From Lentzea fradiae (GTDB lineage: Bacteria; Actinomycetota; Actinomycetes; Mycobacteriales; Pseudonocardiaceae): a stretch of DNA of 64,000 nt. The notes under the pieces were generated by a model. The model had not been told where the DNA came from and did not search any database. It saw only the letters and a list, made by a program, of their open reading frames with translations. Made by a program: the position numbers and the translations under genes. Location of the stretch: contig NZ_FNCC01000010.1 in assembly GCF_900100955.1 (NCBI RefSeq), positions 222,674-286,673 of the forward strand, written 5' to 3'. Shown in pieces: positions 32,534 through 40,589 of this stretch. Each line of letters starts with the position of its first letter. Position 1 is the first letter of the stretch.

Positions 32534-33088
32534 TCAAGCACTCCAGCGCGGGTCGCGGCCGGTGGTGGCGAGCAGCCGCTCGAACGGCGAGGCGTCGGCG
32601 GGTGCCTCGACGGGGGCGGCGAAGACGTTCATCTCGAGGGCCGTCGGCCCCATCTGCCCGACGAGGGCGGTGACCTCGGTGAGCACCTCGGGGTCGGGCT
32701 CGAACTTCTGGCCGGTCGCCTGTGCGAGGTCGGAGGCGTGGATGGTGAGGTCGAGCAGCGCCAGGCCGCCGACGACCTGCGCGGGCATGTTCATGTTGCC
32801 GGCGATGCCCTCGTCCGCACCCGGCTGCCCCCACGCGTCGACGAGCTTCGCCGTCTCGGCCGGGTACCGCTCGCGCCAGTCCGGGTACCGCGGGGTGTGG
32901 CTGAAGTCGGCGTCCTGCTTGACGGCGAGCTTCTGGAACTCGACGACGACGTGCAGCAGGTGGTCGAGCAGGGCGCGGACGTCGTAGTCGGCGCACGGGG
33001 TGGGCTTGGACAGGTCGTCGTCGCCGATCCCGGCGATGACAGGCAACACGTGGTCACGGGCTCGGTCGAGCAGAACGCTGAGCTTCAT
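32534..33088 (-). CDS. TIGR03086-type DinB/mycothiol-dependent-like protein
   Basis: The 184-residue product resembles actinobacterial TIGR03086 metal-binding proteins of the DinB/maleylpyruvate-isomerase superfamily (KPTPCADYDVRALLDHLLHV, LALLDLTIHASDLAQATGQ). The conserved histidines in LLDHLLH and LTIHASDLA fit the metal site, and mycothiol is the likely thiol cofactor in this lineage. TAGCGT (complement of 33095-33100) is six bases before the ATG. It is divergent from an AraC-type regulator and followed by a racemase gene. Confidence 0.88.
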   Translation of the reverse strand: MKLSVLLDRARDHVLPVIAGIGDDDLSKPTPCADYDVRALLDHLLHVVVEFQKLAVKQDADFSHTPRYPDWRERYPAETAKLVDAWGQPGADEGIAGNMNMPAQVVGGLALLDLTIHASDLAQATGQKFEPDPEVLTEVTALVGQMGPTALEMNVFAAPVEAPADASPFERLLATTGRDPRWSA

Positions 33089-33153
33089 GGTTCGACGCTA
33101 CGACCGTGTGGTTCGGCGTTCTTGAAAAAACGCGCCAACCTAGGATTCGGGGC

Positions 33154-33924
33154 GTGCAGGGGCCGCGCCGGGACACTCGGGGGATCGTGGACGCACGGGA
33201 GCTGTTCGCCCGCGTCCGGTTCCGCCGCCGTCTGCCGTGCGAGCAGCTGCGGCCGTTCCTGGAGCACTACTGGCTGATCGACGGTCACCTGGACGCGCCC
33301 TACACCAGCTACGTCGTGCCGCACCCGTCGGTGAACATCGTCTTCGAGCACGGGTACACGCAGCCGGAGATCGCGGGCGTCGGGCTCGGGCTGTTCAGCC
33401 GGGTGCTCGAAGGGCGGGTCAGGGTCGCGGGCGTGCAGTTCCGGCCCGGTGGGTTCCGCCCGTTCCGGCCGGAGCCGGTGTCGGAGTGGACCGGCAGGCA
33501 CGTGCGGCTCGACACCCCGGCCTCGGCGGTGCTGGACGTGGAGGACGAGGACGAACGGGTCGCGGCGCTGGACGCGTTCCTGCTCGGCCTGGGCCCGGCA
33601 CCCGACCCGCAGGCGACGCTGGCGATGGAGCTGGCGCAGCGCATCCGTGACGACCGGGAGATCCGGCGGGTCGCGGACTTCGCGCGGGACTGCGGCCTGG
33701 CGGTGCGGACGTTGCAACGGCTGTTCGCCGACTACGTCGGGGTGAGCCCGAAGTGGGTGATCCTGCGCTACCGGATCCACGAGGCGCTGGAGCGCGCCGA
33801 GTCGGAGGTGGAGTGGTCGCGCCTGGCCGCCGAGCTCGGCTACAGCGACCAAGCGCACCTCGTGCGCGACTTCACCCAGACGGTCGGCGTCTCGCCCACG
33901 GCCTACGCCCGCGCGCTCAGCTGA
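33154..33924 (+). CDS. AraC-family transcriptional regulator
   Basis: The 256-residue product has an N-terminal DUF6597-like sensing domain (LRPFLEHYWLIDGHLDAPYT, VVPHPSVNIVFEHG, GVQFRPGGFRPF) and a C-terminal AraC double helix-turn-helix (VADFARDCGLAVRTLQRLFA, WSRLAAELGYSDQAHLVRDF). The GTG at 33154 follows TAGGAT (33141-33146) by seven bases and is preferred over a later GTG at 33187. It is divergent from the DinB-racemase pair, which it may control. The effector is unknown. Confidence 0.88.
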   Translation: MQGPRRDTRGIVDARELFARVRFRRRLPCEQLRPFLEHYWLIDGHLDAPYTSYVVPHPSVNIVFEHGYTQPEIAGVGLGLFSRVLEGRVRVAGVQFRPGGFRPFRPEPVSEWTGRHVRLDTPASAVLDVEDEDERVAALDAFLLGLGPAPDPQATLAMELAQRIRDDREIRRVADFARDCGLAVRTLQRLFADYVGVSPKWVILRYRIHEALERAESEVEWSRLAAELGYSDQAHLVRDFTQTVGVSPTAYARALS

Positions 33925-34018
33925 CGAGCTTGCCCCGCACGTGCCCGCCGCGGCTGAGGTCGAAGGCACGGGCCGCCTCCGCGAGGAGGAGACGACTTTC
34001 CAGTTCGCTGTCCCCTGA
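33917..34018 (-). pseudogene. C-terminal remnant of an MDR-type oxidoreductase
   Basis: In the complement, 33 codons ending at 33917 read LESRLLLAEAARAFDLSRGG and finish HVRGKLVS with a stop. This is the hallmark C-terminus of zinc-type/quinone oxidoreductases, where AARA..L..GHVRGKLV is conserved. No upstream part of the gene exists; a stop codon and the sigma-factor gene lie immediately before it. It overlaps the AraC stop. It is a leftover of a deletion. Confidence 0.6.
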
Positions 34019-34021
34019 CGG

Positions 34022-35308
34022 TCAGCTGGCGCCGGCGCGACCGGCCAACGTCCCCGTCTGATCGCAGGCGGCGGCCCGTTCCAGCAACAACGTCCTCTCG
34101 GCCTCGTTGCGGGTGAGCGAGGCGGCTTTCTCGAACTCGGCCTTCGCCTCGTCCGTGCGGCCCAGCTTCATCAGGAAGTCGCCCCGCACGCTGGGCAGCA
34201 GGTGGTAGCCCCGCAGCGCCTTCTCGCCCGCGATCTCGTCGACCAGGGCGAGTCCGGCGGCGGGACCGAACGCCATCGACAGCGCGACCGCGCGGTTGAG
34301 CTCGACCACCGGGGACGGTGAGATCCGTGCCAGCACCTGGTAGAGCGCGGCGATCTGCTGCCAGTCGGTGTCCTCGGCCTTGCGTGCGCGGGCGTGGCAG
34401 GCGGCGAGCGCGGCCTGCACGTAGTACGGGCCGGGCGGCTGGTTGAGGGCCTCGGCGCGTTCGAGGGCCTGGAGGCCGCGGCCGATGAGCAGCCAGTCCC
34501 ACTTGCCGCGGTCCTGGTCGAGCAGCAACACGGGCTCGCCGCCGGGGCCGGTGCGGGCCTTCGCACGCGACGCCTGGATCTCCATCAACGCTACGAGGCC
34601 GTGGACCTCAGCCTCCTTGGGCGCGAGCTCGGCGAGCACGCGGCCCAGCCGCAAAGCCTCCGCGCACAGCTCGGGGCGCATCCAGTCGTCACCCTGGGTG
34701 GCGGAGTAGCCCTCGTTGAAGATCAGGTAGAGCACTTCGAGCACGGACGCGAGCCGGGGTGCGAGATCGGGCCCCTCGGGGACCTCGAACGGGACACCGG
34801 CGTCGGCCAGCGTCTTCTTGGCACGCACGATGCGCTGCGCCACGGTCGAGTCGCTGACGAGGAACGCGCGGGCGATCTCCTCTGTCTTGAGGCCGCCCAG
34901 CATCTTCAGCGTCAGCGCGACGCGCGCCTCCGTGCCGAGGACGGGGTGGCAGGCGGTGAAGATGAGGCTCAGCAGGTCGTCGCCGATCTCGTCCTCGATG
35001 CCCTCGCTCGCGTCCGGGGTGGCCTCCCGGACGTCGCGGCCGATCTCCTCGACCTTGCGGTTGAGGTTCTCCCGGCGCCGGATCTGGTCGATCGCGCGGC
35101 GCTTGGCCGTGGTCGTCAGCCACGCGCCGGGGTTGCGCGGAACACCCTCGACAGGCCACTGCTCCAGTGCCGCGACCAGCGCGTCCTGGGCCATCTCCTC
35201 GGCGAGGCCGACGTCGCGCGTGTACCGGGCGAGCGCGGCGATGACCTTCGCCGACTCCATCCGCCAGACCGCGTCGACGGTGCGGTGCACCGAGGTGGTA
35301 GCCCCCAT
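34022..35308 (-). CDS. ECF RNA polymerase sigma factor, ECF42-like, with TPR-type extension
   Basis: The 428-residue product has sigma2 (DAVWRMESAKVIAALARYTR, LAEEMAQDALVAALEQWP) and sigma4 (LKTEEIARAFLVSDSTVAQR) regions in the first 185 residues. A long C-terminal extension (DUF6596/TPR-like, with ALRGYHLLPSVRGDFLMKLG and DEAKAEFEKAASLTRNEAER) is the mark of group ECF42. These factors lack an anti-sigma factor and are encoded with YCII/DGPF proteins. Here the YCII gene lies eight bases upstream but is shortened. The ATG at 35308 directly follows the YCII stop; an earlier in-frame ATG lies inside that gene. Confidence 0.92.
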   Translation of the reverse strand: MGATTSVHRTVDAVWRMESAKVIAALARYTRDVGLAEEMAQDALVAALEQWPVEGVPRNPGAWLTTTAKRRAIDQIRRRENLNRKVEEIGRDVREATPDASEGIEDEIGDDLLSLIFTACHPVLGTEARVALTLKMLGGLKTEEIARAFLVSDSTVAQRIVRAKKTLADAGVPFEVPEGPDLAPRLASVLEVLYLIFNEGYSATQGDDWMRPELCAEALRLGRVLAELAPKEAEVHGLVALMEIQASRAKARTGPGGEPVLLLDQDRGKWDWLLIGRGLQALERAEALNQPPGPYYVQAALAACHARARKAEDTDWQQIAALYQVLARISPSPVVELNRAVALSMAFGPAAGLALVDEIAGEKALRGYHLLPSVRGDFLMKLGRTDEAKAEFEKAASLTRNEAERTLLLERAAACDQTGTLAGRAGAS

Positions 35309-35315
35309 GAGGGCA

Positions 35316-35546
35316 TCAGACCACAGCCACCTGACGTATTTCCACGACACAAGCCGGAAGGGGGATGCGCCGGACGCGCTCCACCGCCTCCTCGCGGTCG
35401 CGGACGTCGATCAGCCAGTACCCCGACACCCCGCACACGCCCGCCACCAGGTCACCGGCGTCGAGCAGGACCCCCGCGCGCAGCAACGCGTCCCCGCCGC
35501 ACACCGCCAGCGACCTCGGGCTTCTGACGAACACCATGAACCGCAC
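35316..35546 (-). CDS. shortened YCII-like protein lacking the DGPF motif
   Basis: The 76-residue product starts RFMVFVRSPRSLAV and ends with a YCII-type half (SGYWLIDVRDREEAVERVRR, VVEIRQV). Normal YCII proteins have about 115-140 residues and a central DGPF..TKE motif, absent here, so an internal segment of 40-50 residues seems deleted in frame. GAGGAGG six bases before the GTG at 35546 shows that it is still well translated. It heads an operon with the ECF42-like sigma factor gene. Confidence 0.75.
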   Translation of the reverse strand: MRFMVFVRSPRSLAVCGGDALLRAGVLLDAGDLVAGVCGVSGYWLIDVRDREEAVERVRRIPLPACVVEIRQVAVV

Positions 35547-35613
35547 CCCGGACCTCCTCGCTCACGCCCCCCGCGGGTACGTCGAACGAGGAGGTGCCGG
35601 AATCGACGGGCGG

Positions 35614-36450
35614 TCACGCGCGGAAGTCGTCCGCGTGGTCACGGGCCCAGACGGCGAACGTGCGGTACGGCCTGCCGGTCAGCCGCTCGAACTCCGGCGT
35701 GACGGTGAACTCGTAGTCGCCGAAGTCGTCGGGTTCGCCACCCTCGTAGCCGCTGAGGCCGAGGATGAAGCGGGCCACCTCCTCCGGCCAGCCGGCACCG
35801 ATGTAGTAGGCGAGGGCCTCGTCGGGCGTGACGTCGCGGAACGACAGGTCGCGGCCGATCGCCGCGCCGATCTCGCGCGCCATGTCCCGCCGGGTGAGCG
35901 GCGGCGGCCCGGACAACGTGTAGGCCCGGCCCGCGTGCCCGTCCTCCAGCAGGGCCTTGACCGCGATCTCGGCGATGTCCGCCTCGTGGATCGGCTGGCT
36001 CCACGCGTCCGGGTCGGGGTGCACGATCGTGCCGTCCTCGCGGATCGACGGCCCCCACAGGCCGATCGTGTTGGCGGCGAACTCGCCGGGCCGCAGGTGC
36101 GTCCACTCGGCTCCGGACGCCTCGACGGCCTGTTCGACGGGCAGGTGGTGGCCGGTGTCGTAGCCGTGGGTCACCGCGCCCGACGACAACGTCACGATCC
36201 TGCGCACGCCCGCGCGCACCGCCCGTTCCACGACCTCCCGCGCGGTCGGCGGGTGCGCGAACAGGTAGAGCTTCTCGACGCCGTCGAACGGGATGCCGTC
36301 CGGGTCGTCGAGGTCGCCCCGCACGACCTCGACGCCATCAGGGAAACGGGTCTTGGCGGGGTCGCGGGTCATCGCCCGCACCCCGGCGCCGAGCCCGCGC
36401 ACCACCAGCCGGCCGACCGTGCCGGTCGCACCGGTCACCAGGATTGTCAT
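35614..36450 (-). CDS. NmrA/NAD(P)H-binding short-chain-type protein
   Basis: The 278-residue product has an N-terminal Rossmann motif (TILVTGATGTVGRLVVRGLG) and the NmrA/atypical-SDR pattern (VRRIVTLSSGAVTHGYD, GAEWTHLRPGEFAANTIG, AYTLSGPPPLTRRDMAREIG). Such proteins act as redox sensors or as NADPH-dependent reductases of quinones and ketones. Its ATG overlaps the stop of the upstream TetR gene (ATGA), so the pair is one transcript that the TetR protein probably represses. Confidence 0.88.
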   Translation of the reverse strand: MTILVTGATGTVGRLVVRGLGAGVRAMTRDPAKTRFPDGVEVVRGDLDDPDGIPFDGVEKLYLFAHPPTAREVVERAVRAGVRRIVTLSSGAVTHGYDTGHHLPVEQAVEASGAEWTHLRPGEFAANTIGLWGPSIREDGTIVHPDPDAWSQPIHEADIAEIAVKALLEDGHAGRAYTLSGPPPLTRRDMAREIGAAIGRDLSFRDVTPDEALAYYIGAGWPEEVARFILGLSGYEGGEPDDFGDYEFTVTPEFERLTGRPYRTFAVWARDHADDFRA

Positions 36451-37202
36451 GCCAGACCTCTCTCGATGCCGTCCAGCAACCTGTCGAGCCCGTAGTCGAA
36501 CGAGGTCCGCACGGTGTCGGCGAGCGTGCCCTCCGTCTGGTAGGCGCCGAGGTTCCACAGCGTCGTCATCGTCGGGTAGCGCTCGACGTCGAAGTAGTCG
36601 TCCCAGAACACCTGCCGTGCGCCCCACCACGAGTCGCCGGTCTCACCGGTGGTCGCGGCGAGCTGCTGGTCGTCGACCTCGGCCGCCGCCGCGCCGTGCA
36701 CGAACCCCTCGACCGCGACGTGCGCGGTGGTCACCTGCCGCGGCTCCAGCCCGGAGTCGGCGAGCGCGGCCAGCAGGAACTCCTGGCCGTCCATCAGTCC
36801 CGGACCGAGCGGCGGGCGCACCATCGAGACGTCCCTCATCCACGGATGCCGCTGGTAGACCGCGCGCGTGCGGTCGGCGTAGTGCTTCACGCGCTCACGC
36901 CAGCCGCCTTCGGGCACGAGGTCGCGTTCCTGCAGCACCGCGTCGGCCATCAGGTCGATCAGCTCGGCCTTGCCGGGCACGTGGGTGTAGAGCGACATCG
37001 TCCCGACGCCGAGCTCCTGGGCGACGCGCGCCATCGACATCGCGGCGAGCCCGTCGCGGTCGGCCACCGCGAGGGCGGCGGTGACGATTTGGTCGACGCT
37101 CACCTTCGGTTTCCTGCCGACCGTCCTGGGCTCCGGCGGCTTGCGCCAGAGCAGCGCGATCGTCCTGGCCGGGTCTCCCCCGCCGCTGCGTTCGACGGCC
37201 AC
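36447..37202 (-). CDS. TetR/AcrR family regulator (TetR_C_1 type), paralogue of 49832-50587
   Basis: The 251-residue product starts with SGGGDPARTIALLWR and a TetR helix-turn-helix (VDQIVTAALAVADRDGLAAM, then [20 protein letters not shown]). The C-terminal domain is of the tetracycline-repressor type (TetR_C_1). The same N-terminal sequence, nearly residue for residue, occurs in the regulator at 49832. The upstream operator TTTCCGTA-N5-TACGGAAA matches the site before that paralogue. The GTG at 37202 opens the conserved start. It is co-transcribed with the NmrA-type gene. Confidence 0.9.
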   Translation of the reverse strand: MAVERSGGGDPARTIALLWRKPPEPRTVGRKPKVSVDQIVTAALAVADRDGLAAMSMARVAQELGVGTMSLYTHVPGKAELIDLMADAVLQERDLVPEGGWRERVKHYADRTRAVYQRHPWMRDVSMVRPPLGPGLMDGQEFLLAALADSGLEPRQVTTAHVAVEGFVHGAAAAEVDDQQLAATTGETGDSWWGARQVFWDDYFDVERYPTMTTLWNLGAYQTEGTLADTVRTSFDYGLDRLLDGIERGLA

Positions 37203-37214
37203 CCGTCCACCCCA

Positions 37215-37235
37215 TTTCCGTAGGCCATACGGAAA
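37215..37235. promoter_or_regulatory. TetR operator with CCGTA-N5-TACGG core
   Basis: TTTCCGTA (37215-37222) and TACGGAAA (37228-37235) form a perfect inverted repeat with a five-base spacer just before the TetR start at 37202. A third TACGGAAA half-site follows at 37251-37258. Confidence 0.78.
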
Positions 37236-37263
37236 CGATACCGTACCTCGTACGGAAATGAGG

Positions 37264-37572
37264 TCAGGTCGTGCTCAGCCGCGCCCGCAACGCGTCCACC
37301 TCGGCGTTCGCCGCGGCCAGGTCGTCCTGCAGCCGCACGATGAGCGCCGCCGACGCGAGCTGGTGACCGTCGTCGAACAGCGCCCGGTAGCGCTGCGCCA
37401 CGCCGAGCTGCCGGCGGGAGTAGCGGCGGTGACCGCCCTCGGAGCGGTGTGGCACCAGCACCTCGGCGGCGTCGAGGCTGCGCAGGAACGCCTGCCGCAC
37501 GCCGAGCAGCTCGGCGGCCCGGCCGGTGGTGTAGGCGGGGTAGTCCTCGTCGTCGAGGTCGCTCAGCGGCAC
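37264..37572 (-). CDS. MerR-type helix-turn-helix regulator (BldC-like, short)
   Basis: The 102-residue product has a MerR-like winged helix (YTTGRAAELLGVRQAFLRSL, then GGHRRYSRRQLGVAQRYRAL) followed by a short coiled coil (LIVRLQDDLAAANAEVDALR). It lacks a ligand domain, as BldC-type and small MerR proteins do. The GTG at 37572 follows GGAGGAG by seven bases. It is divergent from a small gene at 37667, across a 94-bp promoter with AGCTAC repeats. It probably controls that gene or itself. Confidence 0.85.
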   Translation of the reverse strand: MPLSDLDDEDYPAYTTGRAAELLGVRQAFLRSLDAAEVLVPHRSEGGHRRYSRRQLGVAQRYRALFDDGHQLASAALIVRLQDDLAAANAEVDALRARLSTT

Positions 37573-37666
37573 GCGCAACTCCTCCAGTGGGTACTTGACG
37601 AAATCTACAGTCCGAGCTACAAAAAATCTGTACCGAGTAGCTACTTCCACAAGGGAGTGACGCGAG

Positions 37667-37903
37667 GTGCTGACGACCGACCAGAGGGCGTTCGCGGACC
37701 TGGTGTGCGCCGACCCCGACTGGGTGAGCGCGGAGTTCGAGGCGATCATCGACGCCAGCTTCGGCGCGAACCACGACCGGGTGCCGGTACCGCGTCCTCG
37801 CCCTCTCCCCGCCGCCGCCGGGCACCGCGAGCCCGCGGTGATGCGAGGGGTGTGGCGCGCCAGGTGCGCGAGATCGCGGCAGCGGTCTCCTCCGGCCGGA
37901 TGA
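37667..37903 (+). CDS. small hypothetical protein divergent from the MerR-type gene
   Basis: The 78-residue product has an acidic-aromatic N-terminus (LTTDQRAFADLVCADPDWVS, AEFEAIIDASFG) and a basic Pro/Arg-rich C-terminus ending ARSRQRSPPAG. I recall similar small proteins, with the same acidic start and RQRSPP end, beside MerR-type genes in Pseudonocardiaceae, but cannot name a family. GCGAG lies before the GTG at 37667. A strong terminator follows. Confidence 0.55.
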   Translation: MLTTDQRAFADLVCADPDWVSAEFEAIIDASFGANHDRVPVPRPRPLPAAAGHREPAVMRGVWRARCARSRQRSPPAG

Positions 37904-37954
37904 GGAACCACGTGCGTCCCGTCCAGCCGAGGTGAAAGGAAGAACCGCAGGACC

Positions 37955-37986
37955 GAGGGCGGCGAACTCGCGGACTCGCCGCCCTC
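37955..37986. terminator. bidirectional hairpin terminator
   Basis: GAGGGCGGCGA (37955-37965) pairs perfectly with TCGCCGCCCTC (37976-37986) over a 10-base loop, between the small gene at 37667 and the convergent membrane protein gene. Confidence 0.75.
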
Positions 37987-38054
37987 ACTTCACCGCCGTG
38001 CGGGCCTGGACGATGTGCCGGTCCAGCGGTCGTGCCGGTTCGGCAGGCGCCGAC

Positions 38055-38630
38055 TCAGTTGACGTACCAGATGACGTGGACCGCGGTGGCGGACACGTCC
38101 TTCAGTTCCGCGCACACTTCCCGCACCGCCACGAGTCCCGTTCGCCGGCACAGCCGGTCGTCGCCGTACATGAGCGAACGCGCGGGCGTGTAGCCGTGGG
38201 ACGTCAGGTGCTCGCGCATCACCTCGGGCGCGCGGTCGCCGGTCGCGTCGAGGTCTCGAGAGCATCCGCCGGAGCCGCAGTACCCGATGCCCTCGACGAC
38301 CTTCAGCGCCGCCGGCCCCGGCAGCAGGTCCTCGTCACCGGGCGGCGCCTCCAGCCTCATCACCGCGACAGCTGCCGCGGTCACGAACCCGGTGACGACC
38401 AGTGCCGCCAGCCCGAGCAGCCCCGCCGGGCGTCGCCTCGCCACCATCCACGTCCCGCAGACCGCGGCGACGAGCAGCGGCAGCAGCCAGAACGTCTCGA
38501 CCAGCGACGGCACCCACGTTCCCGACCAGCCCAGACCGCGCGGCACCACGAACCACGCCACCAGCGCGAGCACGACGAGTCCGATGGCCGCCTTCGCCCG
38601 GCGGCCGGTCCTCTCCCCCTGTTCCGGCAT
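38055..38630 (-). CDS. membrane protein with extracytoplasmic Cys-containing domain
   Basis: The 191-residue product has three hydrophobic segments (AAIGLVVLALVAWFVVPRGL, FWLLPLLVAAVCGTWMVARR, LLGLAALVVTGFVTAAAVAV) followed by a soluble C-terminal domain with four cysteines (GYCGSGGCSRDL, DRLCRRTGLVAVREVCAEL) that could form disulphides outside the cell. No family is recognised. The ATG at 38630 begins the polar N-terminus; an earlier one would add nine residues. It is a lone gene between two terminators. Confidence 0.65.
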   Translation of the reverse strand: MPEQGERTGRRAKAAIGLVVLALVAWFVVPRGLGWSGTWVPSLVETFWLLPLLVAAVCGTWMVARRRPAGLLGLAALVVTGFVTAAAVAVMRLEAPPGDEDLLPGPAALKVVEGIGYCGSGGCSRDLDATGDRAPEVMREHLTSHGYTPARSLMYGDDRLCRRTGLVAVREVCAELKDVSATAVHVIWYVN

Positions 38631-38664
38631 GCCGCCAGTGAACAGGACCCCGTCCAAGCGGAAA

Positions 38665-38688
38665 CGCCGCCCCGTGATCGGGACGGCG
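38665..38688. terminator. hairpin terminator downstream of the stress-protein gene
   Basis: CGCCGCCCCG (38665-38674) and CGGGACGGCG (38679-38688) form a 10-bp stem with one mismatch and a TGAT loop, just past the stop of the gene at 38739. Confidence 0.55.
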
Positions 38689-38738
38689 CTTCCTGTGGTG
38701 GGAGCGATGTGCGGGGTTACCGCCGGCGGCCCCGGTGG

Positions 38739-39251
38739 TCACGCGCGCCAGGCGAGCCTGGTCAGCATGTCCTTGCCGCGCTCGGCGCTGCGCGGGTGGC
38801 TCAGCACGTCGTAACGGCCGCCGACGAGCTGGGTGACCGAGGCGAAGTCGCGGCGGCCGCGGGTCGCGCCGTACCGGGCGGCCGAGCTGGCCAGGCCGAA
38901 CGCGGTACCGACGACGAGACCCGTGACGATCGGGGCGATCGCGCCGCCGGTCGAGAACAGGCCCAGCAGCAGACCGACGAACAGACCGAACCAGGCGCCC
39001 GACGCCGCACCGGCACCGAGGACGCGACCCCAGGTCAGGCGGCCGGTGACGCGTTCGACGATCATCGGCTCGACACCGACGATCGTGACGTCCGCGACCG
39101 GGAAGTCGTTGTCCGCCAGGTGGTCGACCGCCCGCTGCGCTTCCTCGTACGTCGCGTAGGAACCGATCGGCCACCCCGTGGGCGGGGTGGGCAGTGCGTT
39201 GTTGGCACCGGTCGAACCGGCTCCCGTGGTGAACGGAGTCGCGGTGGTCAT
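38739..39251 (-). CDS. general-stress protein 17M-like membrane protein (YflT domain)
   Basis: The 170-residue product has an N-terminal YflT/17M-like domain (WPIGSYATYEEAQRAVDHLA, VADVTIVGVEP) and two glycine-rich hydrophobic segments (GAASGAWFGLFVGLLLGLFS, IVTGLVVGTAFGLASSAARY), ending with a short basic tail. Homologues are common in actinobacteria and are usually stress-induced. GGAGG six bases before the ATG at 39251 supports the start. A terminator lies downstream. Confidence 0.82.
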   Translation of the reverse strand: MTTATPFTTGAGSTGANNALPTPPTGWPIGSYATYEEAQRAVDHLADNDFPVADVTIVGVEPMIVERVTGRLTWGRVLGAGAASGAWFGLFVGLLLGLFSTGGAIAPIVTGLVVGTAFGLASSAARYGATRGRRDFASVTQLVGGRYDVLSHPRSAERGKDMLTRLAWRA

Positions 39252-39288
39252 GTCCAACACCTCCGATGTGCGATTCCCTGCACCTGTA

Positions 39289-40065
39289 CTACGAACGCTG
39301 CGCCTCCGGTGTTCCCAAAGTTGAGCTGATGTGACTCAGCTCCCCGTCGGTAAGCGTGATGTCCAGCGACAACAGCGCCTTGCCGAGGTCTTCCACGGTG
39401 GAGGTCTCCGGTTCGAGACCGGCGTGCTCGACGGTGAACCGCGAGCCGACGAGCCGCCGGCTCAGCCCCGGCTCGAGCCGCATCACGACGAGCTGGCGGC
39501 TGAACGGCGACCGTTCGTGCGTGGCCACGTAGTAGTTGGCGGCCAGGTAGTCGACCGGCTGCTGCTCGACGTCGTCCTCGAACGCGTGCTGGAGCTCCCA
39601 CCCGTCCCCTGACCGCTTCTCCAGCACCCAGCGCCGCCCCTCGCGGCGCAGCCGGTGCGGCCAGCCCGCCTGGTCCACGACGGCGCCGTCGGCGAGCGGC
39701 ATCGGGTGCAGCATCCCGGCGCCGAACCCGACGTCGACGAGCTGGTCGTCGACGATCGACATGAAGTGGGTGCGCGGCCCGGTCTTCACCCGGCTCATGC
39801 GCCGCGCGACCGTGTACCCGAGGCGTTCCAGTACGGCCGTGAACAGCAGCTGGTGCTCGTAGCAGTACCCGCCGCGGCCCCGCCGGAGCATCTTGTCCTG
39901 GATGTCGCCGAGGTCCAGCGACGGCACACGGCCCAGCATCACGTCGATGTTCTCGAACGGGATGGCGCGCACGTGCGCCTCGTGCAACTCCGTCAACGAG
40001 CTCGACGCCGACGCACCCGTGCGCGCGAAGTACGCGTCCAGGTCAACTGATTCCGTCTGCCACAC
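39289..40065 (-). CDS. arylamine N-acetyltransferase
   Basis: The 258-residue product is an arylamine N-acetyltransferase with the Cys-His-Asp triad C68 (RGGYCYEHQ), H100 (GPRTHFMSIV) and D111 (QLVDVGFG). The N-terminal AIPFENIDVMLGR is diagnostic. It transfers acetyl from CoA to arylamines or hydrazines, or to 3-amino-5-hydroxybenzoate-type substrates when it serves as an amide synthase; no biosynthetic cluster is nearby, so detoxification is likelier. Its start overlaps the end of the GNAT gene by 23 bases. Confidence 0.93.
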   Translation of the reverse strand: MWQTESVDLDAYFARTGASASSSLTELHEAHVRAIPFENIDVMLGRVPSLDLGDIQDKMLRRGRGGYCYEHQLLFTAVLERLGYTVARRMSRVKTGPRTHFMSIVDDQLVDVGFGAGMLHPMPLADGAVVDQAGWPHRLRREGRRWVLEKRSGDGWELQHAFEDDVEQQPVDYLAANYYVATHERSPFSRQLVVMRLEPGLSRRLVGSRFTVEHAGLEPETSTVEDLGKALLSLDITLTDGELSHISSTLGTPEAQRS

Positions 40066-40558
40066 GACGTTCCCCCTGAGATCGATGCCATTCCACCTTT
40101 GTCAGCGCGTACTCCACCTCTCCTTGTTCCGCACCGGGCAACGGATCCGGGAAGTCGACGTGAAACGTGCGGACGTACCGCAGCCCGCACTTTTCCATGA
40201 CGCGTCTCGACGCCGTGTTGACCGCCATCGTGGTCGCGACGACGCGCTGCACTTCGCCGCTGGTGAAACCATGTGCGATCAGGGCTCTGCCGCCCTCGGT
40301 GGCGTAGCCGCGGCCCCAGAACTCCCGTCGCAGCCGGTACCCGAGCTCGACGACACCACCGCCGGCGTCGCGGAACTCGAACCAGCCGATGAACCGGCCC
40401 GTCGTCTTCTCGACGGCGGCGAGATGCCCGCCTCGCAGGTAGCGCGTCACCGGTGCGGGGTCGAGGTGGCGCATGACCTCGGGGTCGGCGTGCAGGGCCA
40501 GCACCGCGGCCTCGTCGGCCTCGGTGAGCGGCCGCAGCGTCAGGTGTTCGGTCTCCAC
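40043..40558 (-). CDS. GNAT family N-acetyltransferase (RimJ/RimL type)
   Basis: The 171-residue product is a RimJ/RimL-type acetyltransferase (TLRPLTEADEAAVLALHADP, GRFIGWFEFRD, ELGYRLRREFWGRGYATEGG with the acetyl-CoA loop, VNTASRRVMEKCGLRYVRTF). It acetylates an amino group on a protein or small molecule. It is upstream of and overlaps the arylamine N-acetyltransferase gene, so both acetyltransferases are probably expressed together. Confidence 0.9.
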   Translation of the reverse strand: METEHLTLRPLTEADEAAVLALHADPEVMRHLDPAPVTRYLRGGHLAAVEKTTGRFIGWFEFRDAGGGVVELGYRLRREFWGRGYATEGGRALIAHGFTSGEVQRVVATTMAVNTASRRVMEKCGLRYVRTFHVDFPDPLPGAEQGEVEYALTKVEWHRSQGERRVADGIS

Positions 40559-40589
40559 GAGGGCATCGTGGCGACGCTGTCCACCGGAT

